A DNA stretch of 64,000 nt, taken from the NCBI GenBank assembly GCA_947465645.1, contig CANIBQ010000001.1, positions 62,001 to 126,000 of the forward strand. Reading direction: 5' to 3'. The notes below the pieces were generated by a model. The model was given only the letters and a program-made list of their open reading frames with translations, made no database searches and was not told the DNA's origin. A program made the position numbers and the translations under genes. Below, one piece after another: positions 27,438 to 37,192 of this stretch. Source of the stretch: Acidobacteriota bacterium (GTDB lineage: Bacteria; Acidobacteriota; Vicinamibacteria; Vicinamibacterales; UBA2999). How positions within the stretch are numbered: position 1 is the stretch's first letter; each line of letters starts with the position of its first letter.

Positions 27438-27550
27438 AGCCAAGGCTTGCCCCACGACCCCGTAAGAGAGGACTCCTCGGTGCCTCGGTGTTCCGTAGAG
27501 GTCGCAGGCGTCTGAAAAACCGGGTCAAGGTGAACATCGCCGGGGCTTGA

Positions 27551-27556
27551 TATACT
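27551..27556 (+). promoter_or_regulatory. Candidate -10 box of ettA
   Basis: TATACT lies 27 bases upstream of the ettA ATG, giving a short leader of about 20 bases rather than a leaderless start. Confidence 0.45.
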
Positions 27557-27583
27557 CGACGTTTCGTAGCCCACCGAAGACCG

Positions 27584-29254
<1,671 letters not shown>

Positions 29255-29262
29255 GAGGGCTT

Positions 29263-29775
29263 ATGAACGCTGACAACGCGAAATTTCTCGTCGAGCACTA
29301 CACGCGCCTCATGGAAGGCGAGCTGGCCGCCACCCTCAAGGTGCTCGGCGCCGTGAAGGACGACAACCGCACCTACAAGCCCGATGACAAGTCGCGCAGC
29401 GCGTGGGACCTGGCGACGCACATCGCCACCTCCGACGTCTGGTTTCTCGACAGCATCATCAACGGCAAGTTCGTGTTCGACCAGGAAGCCGCCAAGCAGG
29501 CGGAGTCTCAGTTCAAGTCGTCCAGCGACGTGGTCGCGTTCTACCAGAAGGCGGTTCCCGAGCGGCTCCAGAAGCTGCGCGCGCTCTCGGCAGACCATAT
29601 GACCCGCAGCGTCGATTTCTTCGGCGTCGTGCAGATGCCCGCGGCGCAGATGCTGGGACTGGCGAACAACCACGGCATCCACCATCGCGGCCAGCTCGCG
29701 GCCTACCTCCGGCCGATGGGCTCGAAGGTGCCGGCGATCTACGGCGGCAGCGCCGACGAGCCTATGAGGGGGTAG
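29263..29775 (+). CDS. DinB/YfiT-fold protein, second copy
   Basis: 170 residues with GGAGG 5-6 bases upstream of the ATG. The metal triad is H53 (DLATHIATSDVW), H137 and H141 (NNHGIHHRGQLAAYLRPMGS). It shares the C-terminal HHRGQL.xYLRPMG.KVP.IYG signature with the protein at 24629, so the two are paralogues of one subfamily, although the N-terminal halves diverge. Predicted metal-dependent transferase or thiol-handling enzyme of unknown substrate. It is probably in an operon with ettA. Array F begins right after the stop. Confidence 0.88.
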   Translation: MNADNAKFLVEHYTRLMEGELAATLKVLGAVKDDNRTYKPDDKSRSAWDLATHIATSDVWFLDSIINGKFVFDQEAAKQAESQFKSSSDVVAFYQKAVPERLQKLRALSADHMTRSVDFFGVVQMPAAQMLGLANNHGIHHRGQLAAYLRPMGSKVPAIYGGSADEPMRG

Positions 29776-29857
29776 CGCCTTCAACTCCCAAAGCCCAACT
29801 TCGCAACTCCCAAGCGTTGGTCGTCGGGAATTGGGAGTTGGGAGTTCGAAGTTGAGC
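29776..29857. repeat. Heptamer array F (CAACTCC / TTGGGAG)
   Basis: Left units CAACTCC, CAAAGCC, CAACTTC and GCAACTC face right units TTGGTCG, TCGGGAA, TTGGGAG, TTGGGAG, TTCGAAG. The array spans the whole gap between the DinB-fold stop and the ubiD-family start. Array G at 39552 uses the same heptamer. Confidence 0.85.
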
Positions 29858-29860
29858 CAC

Positions 29861-31660
29861 ATGTCTTTTCCAGATCTCCGCAGCTTTATCGAGCAGCTCC
29901 GCCGTGACGGCGAGATCGTCACGGTGGACGCTGCTGTCGACTCCCGCCTCGAGGTCGCGGAGATTCACCGCCGCGTGATCGCCGCCGGCGGTCCGGCGCT
30001 GCTCTTCAACAACGTCGCCGGCTCCGACTTTCGCCTCGTCACCAACCTGCTCGGCACCGCCAAGCGGGCGGAGCTCGCGTTCGGCGACCGCCCCCTGCGT
30101 CTCGTTCGCCGCCTCGTGGAGCTCGCCGAAACGCTCCTGCCGCCGACGCCGGCGGGCCTGTGGGGCGCCCGCGACGTCGCGCGCGATCTGATCAAGGTCG
30201 GCACGCGCCGGGTCACGAAGGGACCGGTCGCCGAGCGCATCACCTCGAACGTCCGGCTCGATCGCCTGCCGGCGCTGACCTGCTGGCCCCAGGACGGCGG
30301 CCCATTCATCACGCTCCCGCTGGTCTACACGACGCACCCGGATCGCCGTGGCCACAACCTCGGCATGTACCGGATGCAGGTCTACGACGCCCGGACGACG
30401 GGGATGCACTGGCAGATCGGGAAAGGCGGCGGCTATCACTACGCGATCGCCGAGGCCCGCGGCCAGACGCTGCCGGCCACCGTGTTTCTCGGCGGTCCTC
30501 CCGCCATGATGCTGGCGGCGATCGCGCCGCTGCCGGAAAACGTTCCCGAGTTGCTGCTCGCGTCGCTGATCGCCGGGGAGCGCCTGCCGCAGGTGCACGG
30601 GCACGGCCCGCATCCGCTGATCGCGGAGGCAGAGTTCGCGCTGATGGGCGAGGTGGCCCCGCAGGTGCGGCGCCCAGAGGGCCCGTTCGGCGACCACTAC
30701 GGCTACTACTCGCTGCAGCACGACTATCCCGTCTTTGAGGTGCGCCAGATGGCGCATCGCGCGGATGCGATCTTTCCAGCCACGGTGGTGGGCAAGCCGC
30801 GCCAGGAGGACTTCTACATCGGCGACCTGCTGCAGGAGCTGTTGTCGCCCCTGTTTCCCCTGGTCATGCCGGCGGTCGAACGCCTGTGGTCGTACGGCGA
30901 GACCGGCTACCACTCGCTCGCGGCCGCTGTCGTCAAGCAGCGCTACCGGCGCGAGGCGATGGCGAGCGCCTTCCGCATCCTCGGCGAGGGGCAGTTGTCG
31001 CTGACGAAGTTCCTGCTCGTCACCGACCGGCCCGTCGATCTCAAGAATTTCAGAGCGACGCTGGAACATGTGCTCGCGCGGACCCAACCAGAGACCGACC
31101 TGTACGTCTTCTCGAACCTGTCGATGGATACCCTCGACTACACCGGGCCGGCGGTCAACGAGGGGTCGAAGGGGGTGTGGCTTGGACTGGGGGATCCGGT
31201 TCGAGAGCTGCCGCGCCAGTTCAGCGCCGCGACGGTCCCGGCGGGTGTGACCGATGTTCGCGTCTTCTGCGCCGGGTGTCTCGTCGTCGGTGGCCCCGGC
31301 TACGCGTCGGATCCCGATGCGGCTGATCGACTGGCCCGGGAGGCGGCCTTCGCTGACTGGCCGCTGGTCGTCCTCACCGACGAGCCGGCGCGCGCGGCCG
31401 CCAGCCCGATGAACTTCCTCTGGACCACCTTCACCCGGTTCGAGCCGGCGGCCGACATCCACGCCGCCGAGCGGCGCATCGTGCGCAACCACATTGCGTA
31501 TCGGGGACCGATCGTCATCGACGCGCGTCTCAAGCCAGGGTTCCCGAAAGAGCTGGCGTGCGACCCGGTGACGGCGGAGCAGGTGACGCGGCGCTGGAAG
31601 GAGTACTTCCCGTCGGGCCGGGTGGCGATGGGGGATTCCGAGCGGGCAAACCTGGACTGA
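29861..31660 (+). CDS. ubiD: UbiD-family prenylated-FMN decarboxylase
   Basis: 599 residues from MSFPDLRSFIEQL; an ATG 10 codons earlier would lie in the heptamer array. Typical family blocks are LGMYRMQVYDARTTGMHWQI, PEGPFGDHYGYYS, ADAIFPATVVGKPRQEDFYI and NFLWTTFTRFEP. It would decarboxylate an aromatic or polyprenyl-aromatic acid using prenyl-FMN made by a UbiX partner, which is not in this window. The substrate could be a quinone precursor (ubiquinone or futalosine-menaquinone route), so the symbol marks the family rather than a proven step. The upstream array separates it from the ettA operon. Confidence 0.88.
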   Translation: MSFPDLRSFIEQLRRDGEIVTVDAAVDSRLEVAEIHRRVIAAGGPALLFNNVAGSDFRLVTNLLGTAKRAELAFGDRPLRLVRRLVELAETLLPPTPAGLWGARDVARDLIKVGTRRVTKGPVAERITSNVRLDRLPALTCWPQDGGPFITLPLVYTTHPDRRGHNLGMYRMQVYDARTTGMHWQIGKGGGYHYAIAEARGQTLPATVFLGGPPAMMLAAIAPLPENVPELLLASLIAGERLPQVHGHGPHPLIAEAEFALMGEVAPQVRRPEGPFGDHYGYYSLQHDYPVFEVRQMAHRADAIFPATVVGKPRQEDFYIGDLLQELLSPLFPLVMPAVERLWSYGETGYHSLAAAVVKQRYRREAMASAFRILGEGQLSLTKFLLVTDRPVDLKNFRATLEHVLARTQPETDLYVFSNLSMDTLDYTGPAVNEGSKGVWLGLGDPVRELPRQFSAATVPAGVTDVRVFCAGCLVVGGPGYASDPDAADRLAREAAFADWPLVVLTDEPARAAASPMNFLWTTFTRFEPAADIHAAERRIVRNHIAYRGPIVIDARLKPGFPKELACDPVTAEQVTRRWKEYFPSGRVAMGDSERANLD

Positions 31661-31681
31661 CCGTCAGTCATCGGCTTGAGG

Positions 31682-31704
31682 ATCGTATAAAGATACGATA
31701 TCGT
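31682..31704. promoter_or_regulatory. Overlapping palindromes: candidate autoregulatory operator of the TA pair
   Basis: ATCGTAT-aaag-ATACGAT (31682-31699) overlaps the perfect 10-bp palindrome ACGATATCGT (31695-31704), just 6 bases before the antitoxin ATG. VapB-type antitoxins normally repress their own operon through such sites. Confidence 0.6.
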
Positions 31705-31710
31705 GGGTGC

Positions 31711-32025
31711 ATGCCCAAGAACGCGATCTCGGTGACGCTCGACGCCGACAACCTGACATGGTTGAGAGCGCGTGCGGGCGCAGGTCAGGCGCGCAGCGTG
31801 AGCGACCTGCTCGATCGGATTGTGAGCGATGCGCGAACCCGCGGCACCGGCGGCGGAGTCAGGTCGGTCGTTGGGACGATCGACGTCGATCCATCCGACC
31901 CGCTGCTGTTGAAGGCCGATGACGCGATCGCCGCCCTCTTCACGGAGTCGCTCGCACGGCCTCTGATTGTGAAGGAGAAGCGCACGGCGTACGCGCGCGC
32001 GCGTCCGGGTACGCGTCGTGGGTGA
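31711..32025 (+). CDS. VapB-like antitoxin
   Basis: 104 residues from the ATG at 31711; the longer frame upstream is the ubiD 3' end in another frame. The N-terminus MPKNAISVTLDADNLTWLRA resembles a ribbon-helix-helix DNA-binding domain, and the C-terminal half (VDPSDPLLLKADDAIAALF) is the sort of extended region that wraps a PIN toxin. It overlaps the PIN gene by 8 bases, in the normal antitoxin-first order, and has a palindromic operator directly upstream. It would neutralise the toxin and repress the operon. Confidence 0.75.
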   Translation: MPKNAISVTLDADNLTWLRARAGAGQARSVSDLLDRIVSDARTRGTGGGVRSVVGTIDVDPSDPLLLKADDAIAALFTESLARPLIVKEKRTAYARARPGTRRG

Positions 32026-32425
32026 TCTTCCCTCGGCGGTGACGGATACGCATCCTCTCCTGTTTCACGTGCTCGGTCACGGCGCCCTCAGCTCCCGGGC
32101 GGCGGCGCTGTTTGAGAAGTGTGAGCGCCAGCAGGCAGTCGTCTATGTCCCGGCAGCGGTCATCTGGGAATGCACCCTGCTGGCGCGCGTCGCGCGGATC
32201 AACCTGCGGCGCACGCCTCGCGACTTCTTTGCCGATCTGTTCAGCAACCCTGCGTACCACCCGCTCGACTTGACGCCCGAGCAGATCTTCATCGCCGACG
32301 ACCTGCGTTTCAGCCGGGATCCGTTCGACACGCTGATCTGCGCAGCCGCCCGTGCGCTCGAGCTGCCGCTGATTACCCGCGACGCCGCGATCCGCGGGTC
32401 CGGTGCCGTGAAAGTGGTTTGGTAG
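32018..32425 (+). CDS. PIN-domain ribonuclease toxin (VapC-type)
   Basis: 135 residues from GTG at 32018. The PIN acidic set is D10 (AVTDTHPLLFHV), E51 (VIWECTLLA), D104 (DPFDTLICAAAR) and D122 (LITRDAAI). The DxHxLL start is the variant common in one VapC subgroup. It would cleave a specific RNA, often tRNA or rRNA, when free of antitoxin. It overlaps the antitoxin by 8 bases. The pair sits between core genes ubiD and apaG, which suggests insertion into a stable region, although composition is not very different. Confidence 0.85.
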   Translation: MGDLPSAVTDTHPLLFHVLGHGALSSRAAALFEKCERQQAVVYVPAAVIWECTLLARVARINLRRTPRDFFADLFSNPAYHPLDLTPEQIFIADDLRFSRDPFDTLICAAARALELPLITRDAAIRGSGAVKVVW

Positions 32426-32445
32426 GCCGGGCGTGCGGAGCGGGC

Positions 32446-32859
32446 TTAATTGAGCGCGTTGGGCACCGCGAGGGTGAACGGTGTGATCTGCGCGTCGAAC
32501 TTCTCGCCGTCCGCGGTGACCATCTGATACGAGCCCTGCATCGAGCCGACGGCCGTCTTCAGCGGACAATAGCTGGTGTACTCGAACGACGCCCCGGGCT
32601 GCAGCACGGGCTGCTCGCCAACGACGCCAGGTCCCTTGACGCGCTCGACCTCGCCTTCGGCCGTCGTGATGATCCACTCGCGCGAGACCAGCTGCGCGGT
32701 TTCGGATCCGACGTTGGAGATCCGCACGTGGTACGCGAACAGGTACGAGTTGTCGCGAGGGGAGCTCCGCTCCGACAGATAGTTGCTCTTCACTTCGACG
32801 CGTATCCCGCGTGTCGTCGCCGCGCTCGAAAAGCCGCGTGAGGTGGCCGTGTCGTTCAT
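32446..32859 (-). CDS. apaG: ApaG domain protein
   Basis: 137 residues from MNDTATSRGFSSAATTRGIR; a longer frame upstream is not conserved in the family. The immunoglobulin-like ApaG core is clear: VKSNYLSERSSPRDNSYLFA, YHVRISN, and GEQPVLQPGASFEYTSYCPL followed by MQGSYQM. ApaG binds phosphate-containing ligands and in some bacteria lies with apaH or ksgA; here it does not. Function in the cell is unclear. It converges with the vapC stop, 20 bp away, and is divergent from the ABC exporter. Confidence 0.93.
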   Translation of the reverse strand: MNDTATSRGFSSAATTRGIRVEVKSNYLSERSSPRDNSYLFAYHVRISNVGSETAQLVSREWIITTAEGEVERVKGPGVVGEQPVLQPGASFEYTSYCPLKTAVGSMQGSYQMVTADGEKFDAQITPFTLAVPNALN

Positions 32860-32954
32860 AGACAAGCTTTGATTATTGCATGGCAGCGAACCTGAATTTT
32901 CACGGGATGCGGACGGGCGAGCGCACGGGGCGTAGTACATTGCGGCGCGACCCC

Positions 32955-34799
32955 ATGGACGATCCGGCCAAGAAGAAGAAAGTCACCGCCTCTGCCGCCA
33001 TGCGGGAGGCCCGTGAGCTGATCTGGGCGCACCGCAAGCGCCTCGCGCTCGGGCTGAGCCTGATGCTCGTCAGCCGGCTGGCCGGCCTGGTCCTCCCGGC
33101 GTCCTCCAAGTGGCTGATCGACGAAGTGGTCGGAAACAAGCGCGCCGACCTGCTGCTGCCGATCGCCCTGGTCGCGGGCGCGGCCACGCTGATCCAGGCG
33201 GTCACGTCGTTCGTGCTGTCGCAGATTCTCGGCGTGGCGGCGCAGCGCGCGATCACCGACATGCGCAAGCGCGTCCAGGCGCGGGTGATGCACCTCCCGG
33301 TCCGGTACTTCGATTCGACCCAGACCGGCATCCTGGTGTCGCGCATCATGAACGACGCCGACGGCCTGCGGAACCTGGTCGGCACCGGCCTGGTGCAGCT
33401 GGTCGGGGGCCTGGTCACCGCGGCCCTCGGGCTCGGCGTGCTGTTCTGGCTGAACTGGCACCTGACGGCGATCACCATCATGGTGCTGGCGGCGTTCGGG
33501 GTCGGGATGGGATTCGCTTTCCGCACGCTGCGTCCGCTGTTCCGTGAGCGCGGCAAGATCAACGCGGAGCTGACCGGCCGGCTCACCGAGGCGCTCGGCG
33601 GCATCCGGATCGTCAAGTCCTACACGGCGGAGAAACGCGAAGAGATCGTCTTCACCAAGGGCGCCCACAAGCTGTTTCGCAACGTCGCCAAGTCGATGAC
33701 CGGCGTGTCGTTCACGACCGCGGGCAGCACCGTCATCGTCGGCATCGTCGGCGTGCTGATGATCTGGCTCGGGGGGCGCGCCATCATCGCCGGCGAGATG
33801 ACGCTGGGCGATCTCATCATGTACATCTTCTTCATCGGGCTGGTAGCGGCGCCGCTGATCTCGATCGCCTCGATCGGCACGCAGATTACCGAGGCGTTCG
33901 CGGGGCTCGACCGGATCCGCGAACTCCTCGACATGCCGACCGAGATCGACGAGGACGTGCACCGCGACCCGCTCGATCGCCTAACTGGCGACGTCGCATT
34001 TGACGAGGTGTGGTTCGAGTACAACGAGGGGCACCCGGTGCTCCGCGGCGTGTCGTTCCAGTCAGCCCCCGGGACGACCACCGCGCTGGTCGGCTCGAGC
34101 GGCTCGGGCAAGAGCACGCTGATCAGCCTGGTGATGGCCTTCAACCGGCCCACCAGGGGACGGGTGCTGGTGGACGGCCGCGACCTGGCCGAACTGAAAC
34201 TGGTGGACTATCGCCGGCAGCTCGCGTCCGTGCTGCAGGACAACTTCCTGTTCGACGGCACCATCGTCGAGAACGTCGGCTACGCAAAGCCTGGCGCCAC
34301 GCGTGACGAGATCAAGGAGGCGTGCCGCATCGCCCATTGCGACGAGTTCATCAGCGCATTTCCGGACGGCTACGACACGGTGGTCGGCGAGCGCGGCATC
34401 AAGCTGTCGGGCGGCCAGCGGCAGCGGGTGTCGATCGCCCGCGCGATTCTGGCGAACCCGCGCGTGCTGATCCTTGACGAAGCGACCTCCAGCCTCGACA
34501 GCGAGAGCGAGCAGATGATCCAGGACGGCCTGCGCCGGCTGCGGTCGGGCCGGACGACGTTCGTCATCGCCCACCGGTTGTCCACCATCCGCAGCGCCGA
34601 CCAGATCCTGGTGCTCGAGGCCGGGCAGATCGTCGAGCGCGGCACGCACGCCGAGCTTCTGGAGATCGACGGCCGCTACCGGCAGTTGTACGACAAGCAG
34701 TACAAGTTCGAAATGGACCGCTTCATCAACCCGGGTGAAGACTTCACGCCAGAGCCCGACAAGCCCCCCGCGCCGACCCGTGTCGGAACCGCGATCTGA
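32955..34799 (+). CDS. ABC exporter, MsbA/BmrA-like half transporter
   Basis: 614 residues from the ATG at 32955; the frame is open to 32880 but that part lies over the apaG leader. Six transmembrane helices lie within residues about 35-330. The nucleotide-binding domain at about 355-600 has Walker A VGSSGSGKST, Q-loop LQDNFLFDG, signature LSGGQRQRVSIARAIL, Walker B VLILDEATSSLD and switch His IAHRLSTI. It works as a homodimer or with an unseen partner to export lipids or drugs. A TACATT hexamer lies about 13 bases before the start. The gene below begins 21 bp after its stop. Confidence 0.93.
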   Translation: MDDPAKKKKVTASAAMREARELIWAHRKRLALGLSLMLVSRLAGLVLPASSKWLIDEVVGNKRADLLLPIALVAGAATLIQAVTSFVLSQILGVAAQRAITDMRKRVQARVMHLPVRYFDSTQTGILVSRIMNDADGLRNLVGTGLVQLVGGLVTAALGLGVLFWLNWHLTAITIMVLAAFGVGMGFAFRTLRPLFRERGKINAELTGRLTEALGGIRIVKSYTAEKREEIVFTKGAHKLFRNVAKSMTGVSFTTAGSTVIVGIVGVLMIWLGGRAIIAGEMTLGDLIMYIFFIGLVAAPLISIASIGTQITEAFAGLDRIRELLDMPTEIDEDVHRDPLDRLTGDVAFDEVWFEYNEGHPVLRGVSFQSAPGTTTALVGSSGSGKSTLISLVMAFNRPTRGRVLVDGRDLAELKLVDYRRQLASVLQDNFLFDGTIVENVGYAKPGATRDEIKEACRIAHCDEFISAFPDGYDTVVGERGIKLSGGQRQRVSIARAILANPRVLILDEATSSLDSESEQMIQDGLRRLRSGRTTFVIAHRLSTIRSADQILVLEAGQIVERGTHAELLEIDGRYRQLYDKQYKFEMDRFINPGEDFTPEPDKPPAPTRVGTAI

Positions 34800-34820
34800 G
34801 AGACCACGTATCTAACAGCG

Positions 34821-35489
34821 ATGATCAATCCAGAGTTTCTCGTTGACGGAGTGCTGCGCGGCGTCCTCGGTGGGCGCAAGAAGAAATCGAAGAAGGCGCT
34901 CAAGTACCTCAGGGGACGGGGCGGCGGCGGTGGCTGGATGAGCAACCCCAACACCCTGCTGACGGCGGCGGGGCTCATCTGGGGGGTCGTCGAGACGCTG
35001 CAACAACAGGGCGGCAAGGGTGCGACGGGTGCGATAGGTGCGACCGGTGCGTCGGGTGCGTCCGAGGGTGCGAGGGGTGCGACGGTGCCGCCACTTCCGC
35101 TCCCGCTTCCGGACGCGGTTCCTGGCGTGCCCACCGACGCCCTGCGCATCGTCAGGCTGGCGATCTCGGCGGCCAATGCGGACGGGTCGATGAACGAGGC
35201 CGAACGCGCCGCGATTGTCGAGCAGGCGGCCGCCTCGGGCGCGTCCGACCTGGTCGCCGCGGAGCTCGCGCAGCGTCGTCCGCTGGCCGAGATCGCGGCC
35301 GGCGTGGCCGACCCGGCGCAGCGCGCGACGCTCTACGTGCTCGCCTACACCGTGCTCCGCGCGGACGAACAGATCTCGGGATCCGAGCGTATCTATCTTG
35401 CGCAGCTCGCCAACCTGCTCGGCCTCAGCCCGCAGGACGTGCAGCGGCTCGAGCAGGACGCCGCCGAGCGCATCGACAAAGAGGGGTAA
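34821..35489 (+). CDS. TerB/DUF533-like protein with collagen-like Gly repeat
   Basis: 222 residues. The N-terminus is basic and Gly-rich (GGRKKKSKKALKYLRGRGGG). A short collagen-like Gly-x-y run at about 70-90 (GATGAIGATGASGASEGARG) and a Pro/Leu-rich linker follow. The C-terminal 115 residues are a helical TerB-like/DUF533 domain (VRLAISAANADGSMNEAERA, YVLAYTVLRADEQISGSERI, YLAQLANLLGLSPQDVQRLE) with the paired acidic D-G-x-M/I...E pattern. TerB domains may bind metals at the inner membrane face. It is 4 bp upstream of the AIM24-type gene and clearly in its operon. Confidence 0.85.
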   Translation: MINPEFLVDGVLRGVLGGRKKKSKKALKYLRGRGGGGGWMSNPNTLLTAAGLIWGVVETLQQQGGKGATGAIGATGASGASEGARGATVPPLPLPLPDAVPGVPTDALRIVRLAISAANADGSMNEAERAAIVEQAAASGASDLVAAELAQRRPLAEIAAGVADPAQRATLYVLAYTVLRADEQISGSERIYLAQLANLLGLSPQDVQRLEQDAAERIDKEG

Positions 35490-35493
35490 ACAA

Positions 35494-36522
35494 ATGTCGC
35501 AGAAGCAGTGGTTCATGGCAATTGGCGGTCACCAGGTCGGTCCTGTTCATGAGGACGATGTGGTGAGCAGCCTGGCGAGCGGAACGATCGACGGCAACAC
35601 GCTGGTGTTCACGGCGGGCATGAGCAACTGGACGCCCCTCAGGAGCGTCCCCGAGCTGGCGAGCCACGTGGCCGGGTCGAGCACGGCGACGCCGCCCGCG
35701 ATGCCGCCGCCGATCATCCCGGGACGGCAGGCGCACGACATCGACTTCAAGATCCTCGGCAACGAGATGCAGTTCGTCGAGGTCGAGCTCGACCCGGGCG
35801 AGAGCGCCGTGGCCGAAGCGGGGTCGATGATGTACATGACCTCCGGCATCCAGATGGAAACCGTGTTCGGGGACGGCAACCAGCAGCGCTCGTCGGGCGT
35901 GATGGGCGCGCTGCTCGGCGCCGGCAAGCGGCTGATCACGGGTGAAAGCCTGTTCATGACCGTCTTCACCAACCAGGGCGCGGGAAAGCAGCAGGTGTCG
36001 TTCGCGGCGCCGTACCCCGGCAAGATCCTCGCGATGGATCTGAAACAGCTCGGCGGCCACCTCGTGTGCCAGAAGGATTCCTTCCTCTGCGCCGCGCGCG
36101 GCGTGACCATCGGCATCGCCTTTCAGCGCAAGATCGGCGTCGGGCTCTTCGGCGGGGAAGGGTTCATCATGCAGAAGCTCGAGGGCGACGGCCTCTGCTT
36201 CGTGCACGCCGGAGGCACGGTTCACCCGGTCGATCTCAAGCCTGGAGAGACGCTTCGCGTGGACACCGGCTGCATCGTCGCGCTGCAGCCGAGCGTGAAC
36301 TACGAGATCCAGTTCGTCGGCAAGATCAAGACGGCGCTCTTCGGCGGGGAAGGGTTATTCTTTGCCACGCTGACCGGCCCGGGCCGGGTGTGGCTGCAGT
36401 CGCTTCCGTTCAGCCGGATGGCCGATCGGATCTACAAGGCGGCGCCGGCCGCGGGCGGCAGCCGCCGCGAGGGCGGGTCGATCCTGGGCGGCCTGGGCGA
36501 CCTGGTGGGCGGGGATTCCTAG
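35494..36522 (+). CDS. AIM24-family protein with N-terminal GYF_2-like domain
   Basis: 342 residues from the ATG at 35494 (GAGGGG, spacing 7). Residues 1-60 (QWFMAIGGHQVGPVHEDDVV ... NWTPLRSVPEL) form a GYF_2-type domain. Residues about 85-325 are the AIM24/TIGR00266 beta-barrel with its signatures LDPGESAVAEAGSMMYMTSG and GGEGFIMQKLEGDG, LFFATLTGPGRVWLQSLPFS. The Gly-rich C-terminus is typical. The family's role is unknown; the name comes from a mitochondrial inner-membrane protein. It lies in an operon with the TerB-like gene upstream and the small membrane protein downstream. Confidence 0.9.
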   Translation: MSQKQWFMAIGGHQVGPVHEDDVVSSLASGTIDGNTLVFTAGMSNWTPLRSVPELASHVAGSSTATPPAMPPPIIPGRQAHDIDFKILGNEMQFVEVELDPGESAVAEAGSMMYMTSGIQMETVFGDGNQQRSSGVMGALLGAGKRLITGESLFMTVFTNQGAGKQQVSFAAPYPGKILAMDLKQLGGHLVCQKDSFLCAARGVTIGIAFQRKIGVGLFGGEGFIMQKLEGDGLCFVHAGGTVHPVDLKPGETLRVDTGCIVALQPSVNYEIQFVGKIKTALFGGEGLFFATLTGPGRVWLQSLPFSRMADRIYKAAPAAGGSRREGGSILGGLGDLVGGDS

Positions 36523-36532
36523 GAGAAGACTG

Positions 36533-36949
36533 ATGAACGGACAGACCTACGCCAATCACAAGTATCTTCCGACGCTCTGGCTGATCACCGCGCTGCTGGC
36601 GGTGCTCGCGTTCGCGATGATGGTCCTGCTCCTGCTGAACCAGCCAGCGATCTTTACCGTCGGACTCGTCACGCTCGCGGTGACGTTGATCTGTGCGGTC
36701 TGGCTGATTCGCCAGTACGCGCTGCGGCTGCAGAATCGCATCATCCGGCTGGAGATGCAGGTGCGGCTGGCCCGGTTGGGCCGCGTCGCCGACTCCGATC
36801 GGCTGACCATGCGCCAGTTGATCGCGCTGCGGTTCGCCTCGGACGCCGAGATGCCAGGGCTCGTCGATCGGACACTGGCCGAGAAGCTCGAGCCCGATCA
36901 GATCAAGCGCGCCGTCACCAGCTGGCAGGGCGACTACCTCAGGACGTAA
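36533..36949 (+). CDS. DUF6526-like small membrane protein
   Basis: 138 residues. Two transmembrane helices at about 15-60 (LWLITALLAVLAFAMMVLLL, FTVGLVTLAVTLICAVWLI) are followed by a cytoplasmic helical tail (LQNRIIRLEMQVRLARLGRV ... LIALRFASDAEMPGLVDRTL). The start QTYANHKYLP and the R-L-E-x-x-R-L segment match DUF6526 proteins. Unknown function. It begins 10 bp after the AIM24-type gene, with AGGAGA 7 bases before the ATG, so it is co-transcribed. Confidence 0.8.
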   Translation: MNGQTYANHKYLPTLWLITALLAVLAFAMMVLLLLNQPAIFTVGLVTLAVTLICAVWLIRQYALRLQNRIIRLEMQVRLARLGRVADSDRLTMRQLIALRFASDAEMPGLVDRTLAEKLEPDQIKRAVTSWQGDYLRT

Positions 36950-36954
36950 GCCGG

Positions 36955-37188
36955 TTGACCCGAGACGAGCGGCAGCAGTTCATCACCATTCTCCAGGCGC
37001 ACGCCCAGACCATTGCCACCTGCGAGGCATGCGCGGGCACGACGCGCGATCTTGCGGATGAGGTCAGGCGCGGCGGCACCCCGTCGCGCGACGATCTGCA
37101 GCAGACAGTGACCGAAGCAGAGCGGGTGCTGGCCGACCTGATCGCCGTCCGTCAGGAAGTCGAGCGGCTGCTGGCGCAACTACAATAA
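36955..37188 (+). CDS. Small coiled-coil-like hypothetical protein
   Basis: 77 residues from TTG at 36955. The whole sequence is a run of amphipathic helix (FITILQAHAQTIATCEACAG, LQQTVTEAERVLADLIAVRQ, EVERLLAQLQ) with one CxxC pair. Codon positions follow the genomic GC pattern and the frame fits exactly between its neighbours (5 bp after one stop, 4 bp before the next start), which supports a real gene. Function unknown. Confidence 0.6.
   Translation: MTRDERQQFITILQAHAQTIATCEACAGTTRDLADEVRRGGTPSRDDLQQTVTEAERVLADLIAVRQEVERLLAQLQ
37181..37186 (+). promoter_or_regulatory. Candidate -10 (TACAAT) of the SDR gene
   Basis: TACAAT overlaps the last codons of the upstream small gene and ends 6 bases before the ATG at 37193, giving a probable leaderless internal promoter. 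Confidence 0.5.
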
Positions 37189-37192
37189 CGGC

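Larger units (their letters stand above)
26889..27583. other. Repeat-rich region with a gene remnant before ettA
   Basis: Contains a protein-like fragment (27040-27250), the inverted nested REP copy (27253-27318), a perfect 9-bp hairpin (27373-27393), a CGCCTTCGC-family element (27406-27437) and a likely ettA promoter with TATACT at 27551-27556. Confidence 0.7.

Noticed and set aside
29762..31492. 576-residue minus-strand frame over ubiD
   Set aside because: Shadow of the UbiD-family gene.
32880..32954. Upstream ATG start for the ABC exporter
   Set aside because: The extra 25 residues are Arg/Thr-rich, unlike exporter N-termini, and cover the divergent apaG leader; MDDPAKKKK at 32955 fits better.
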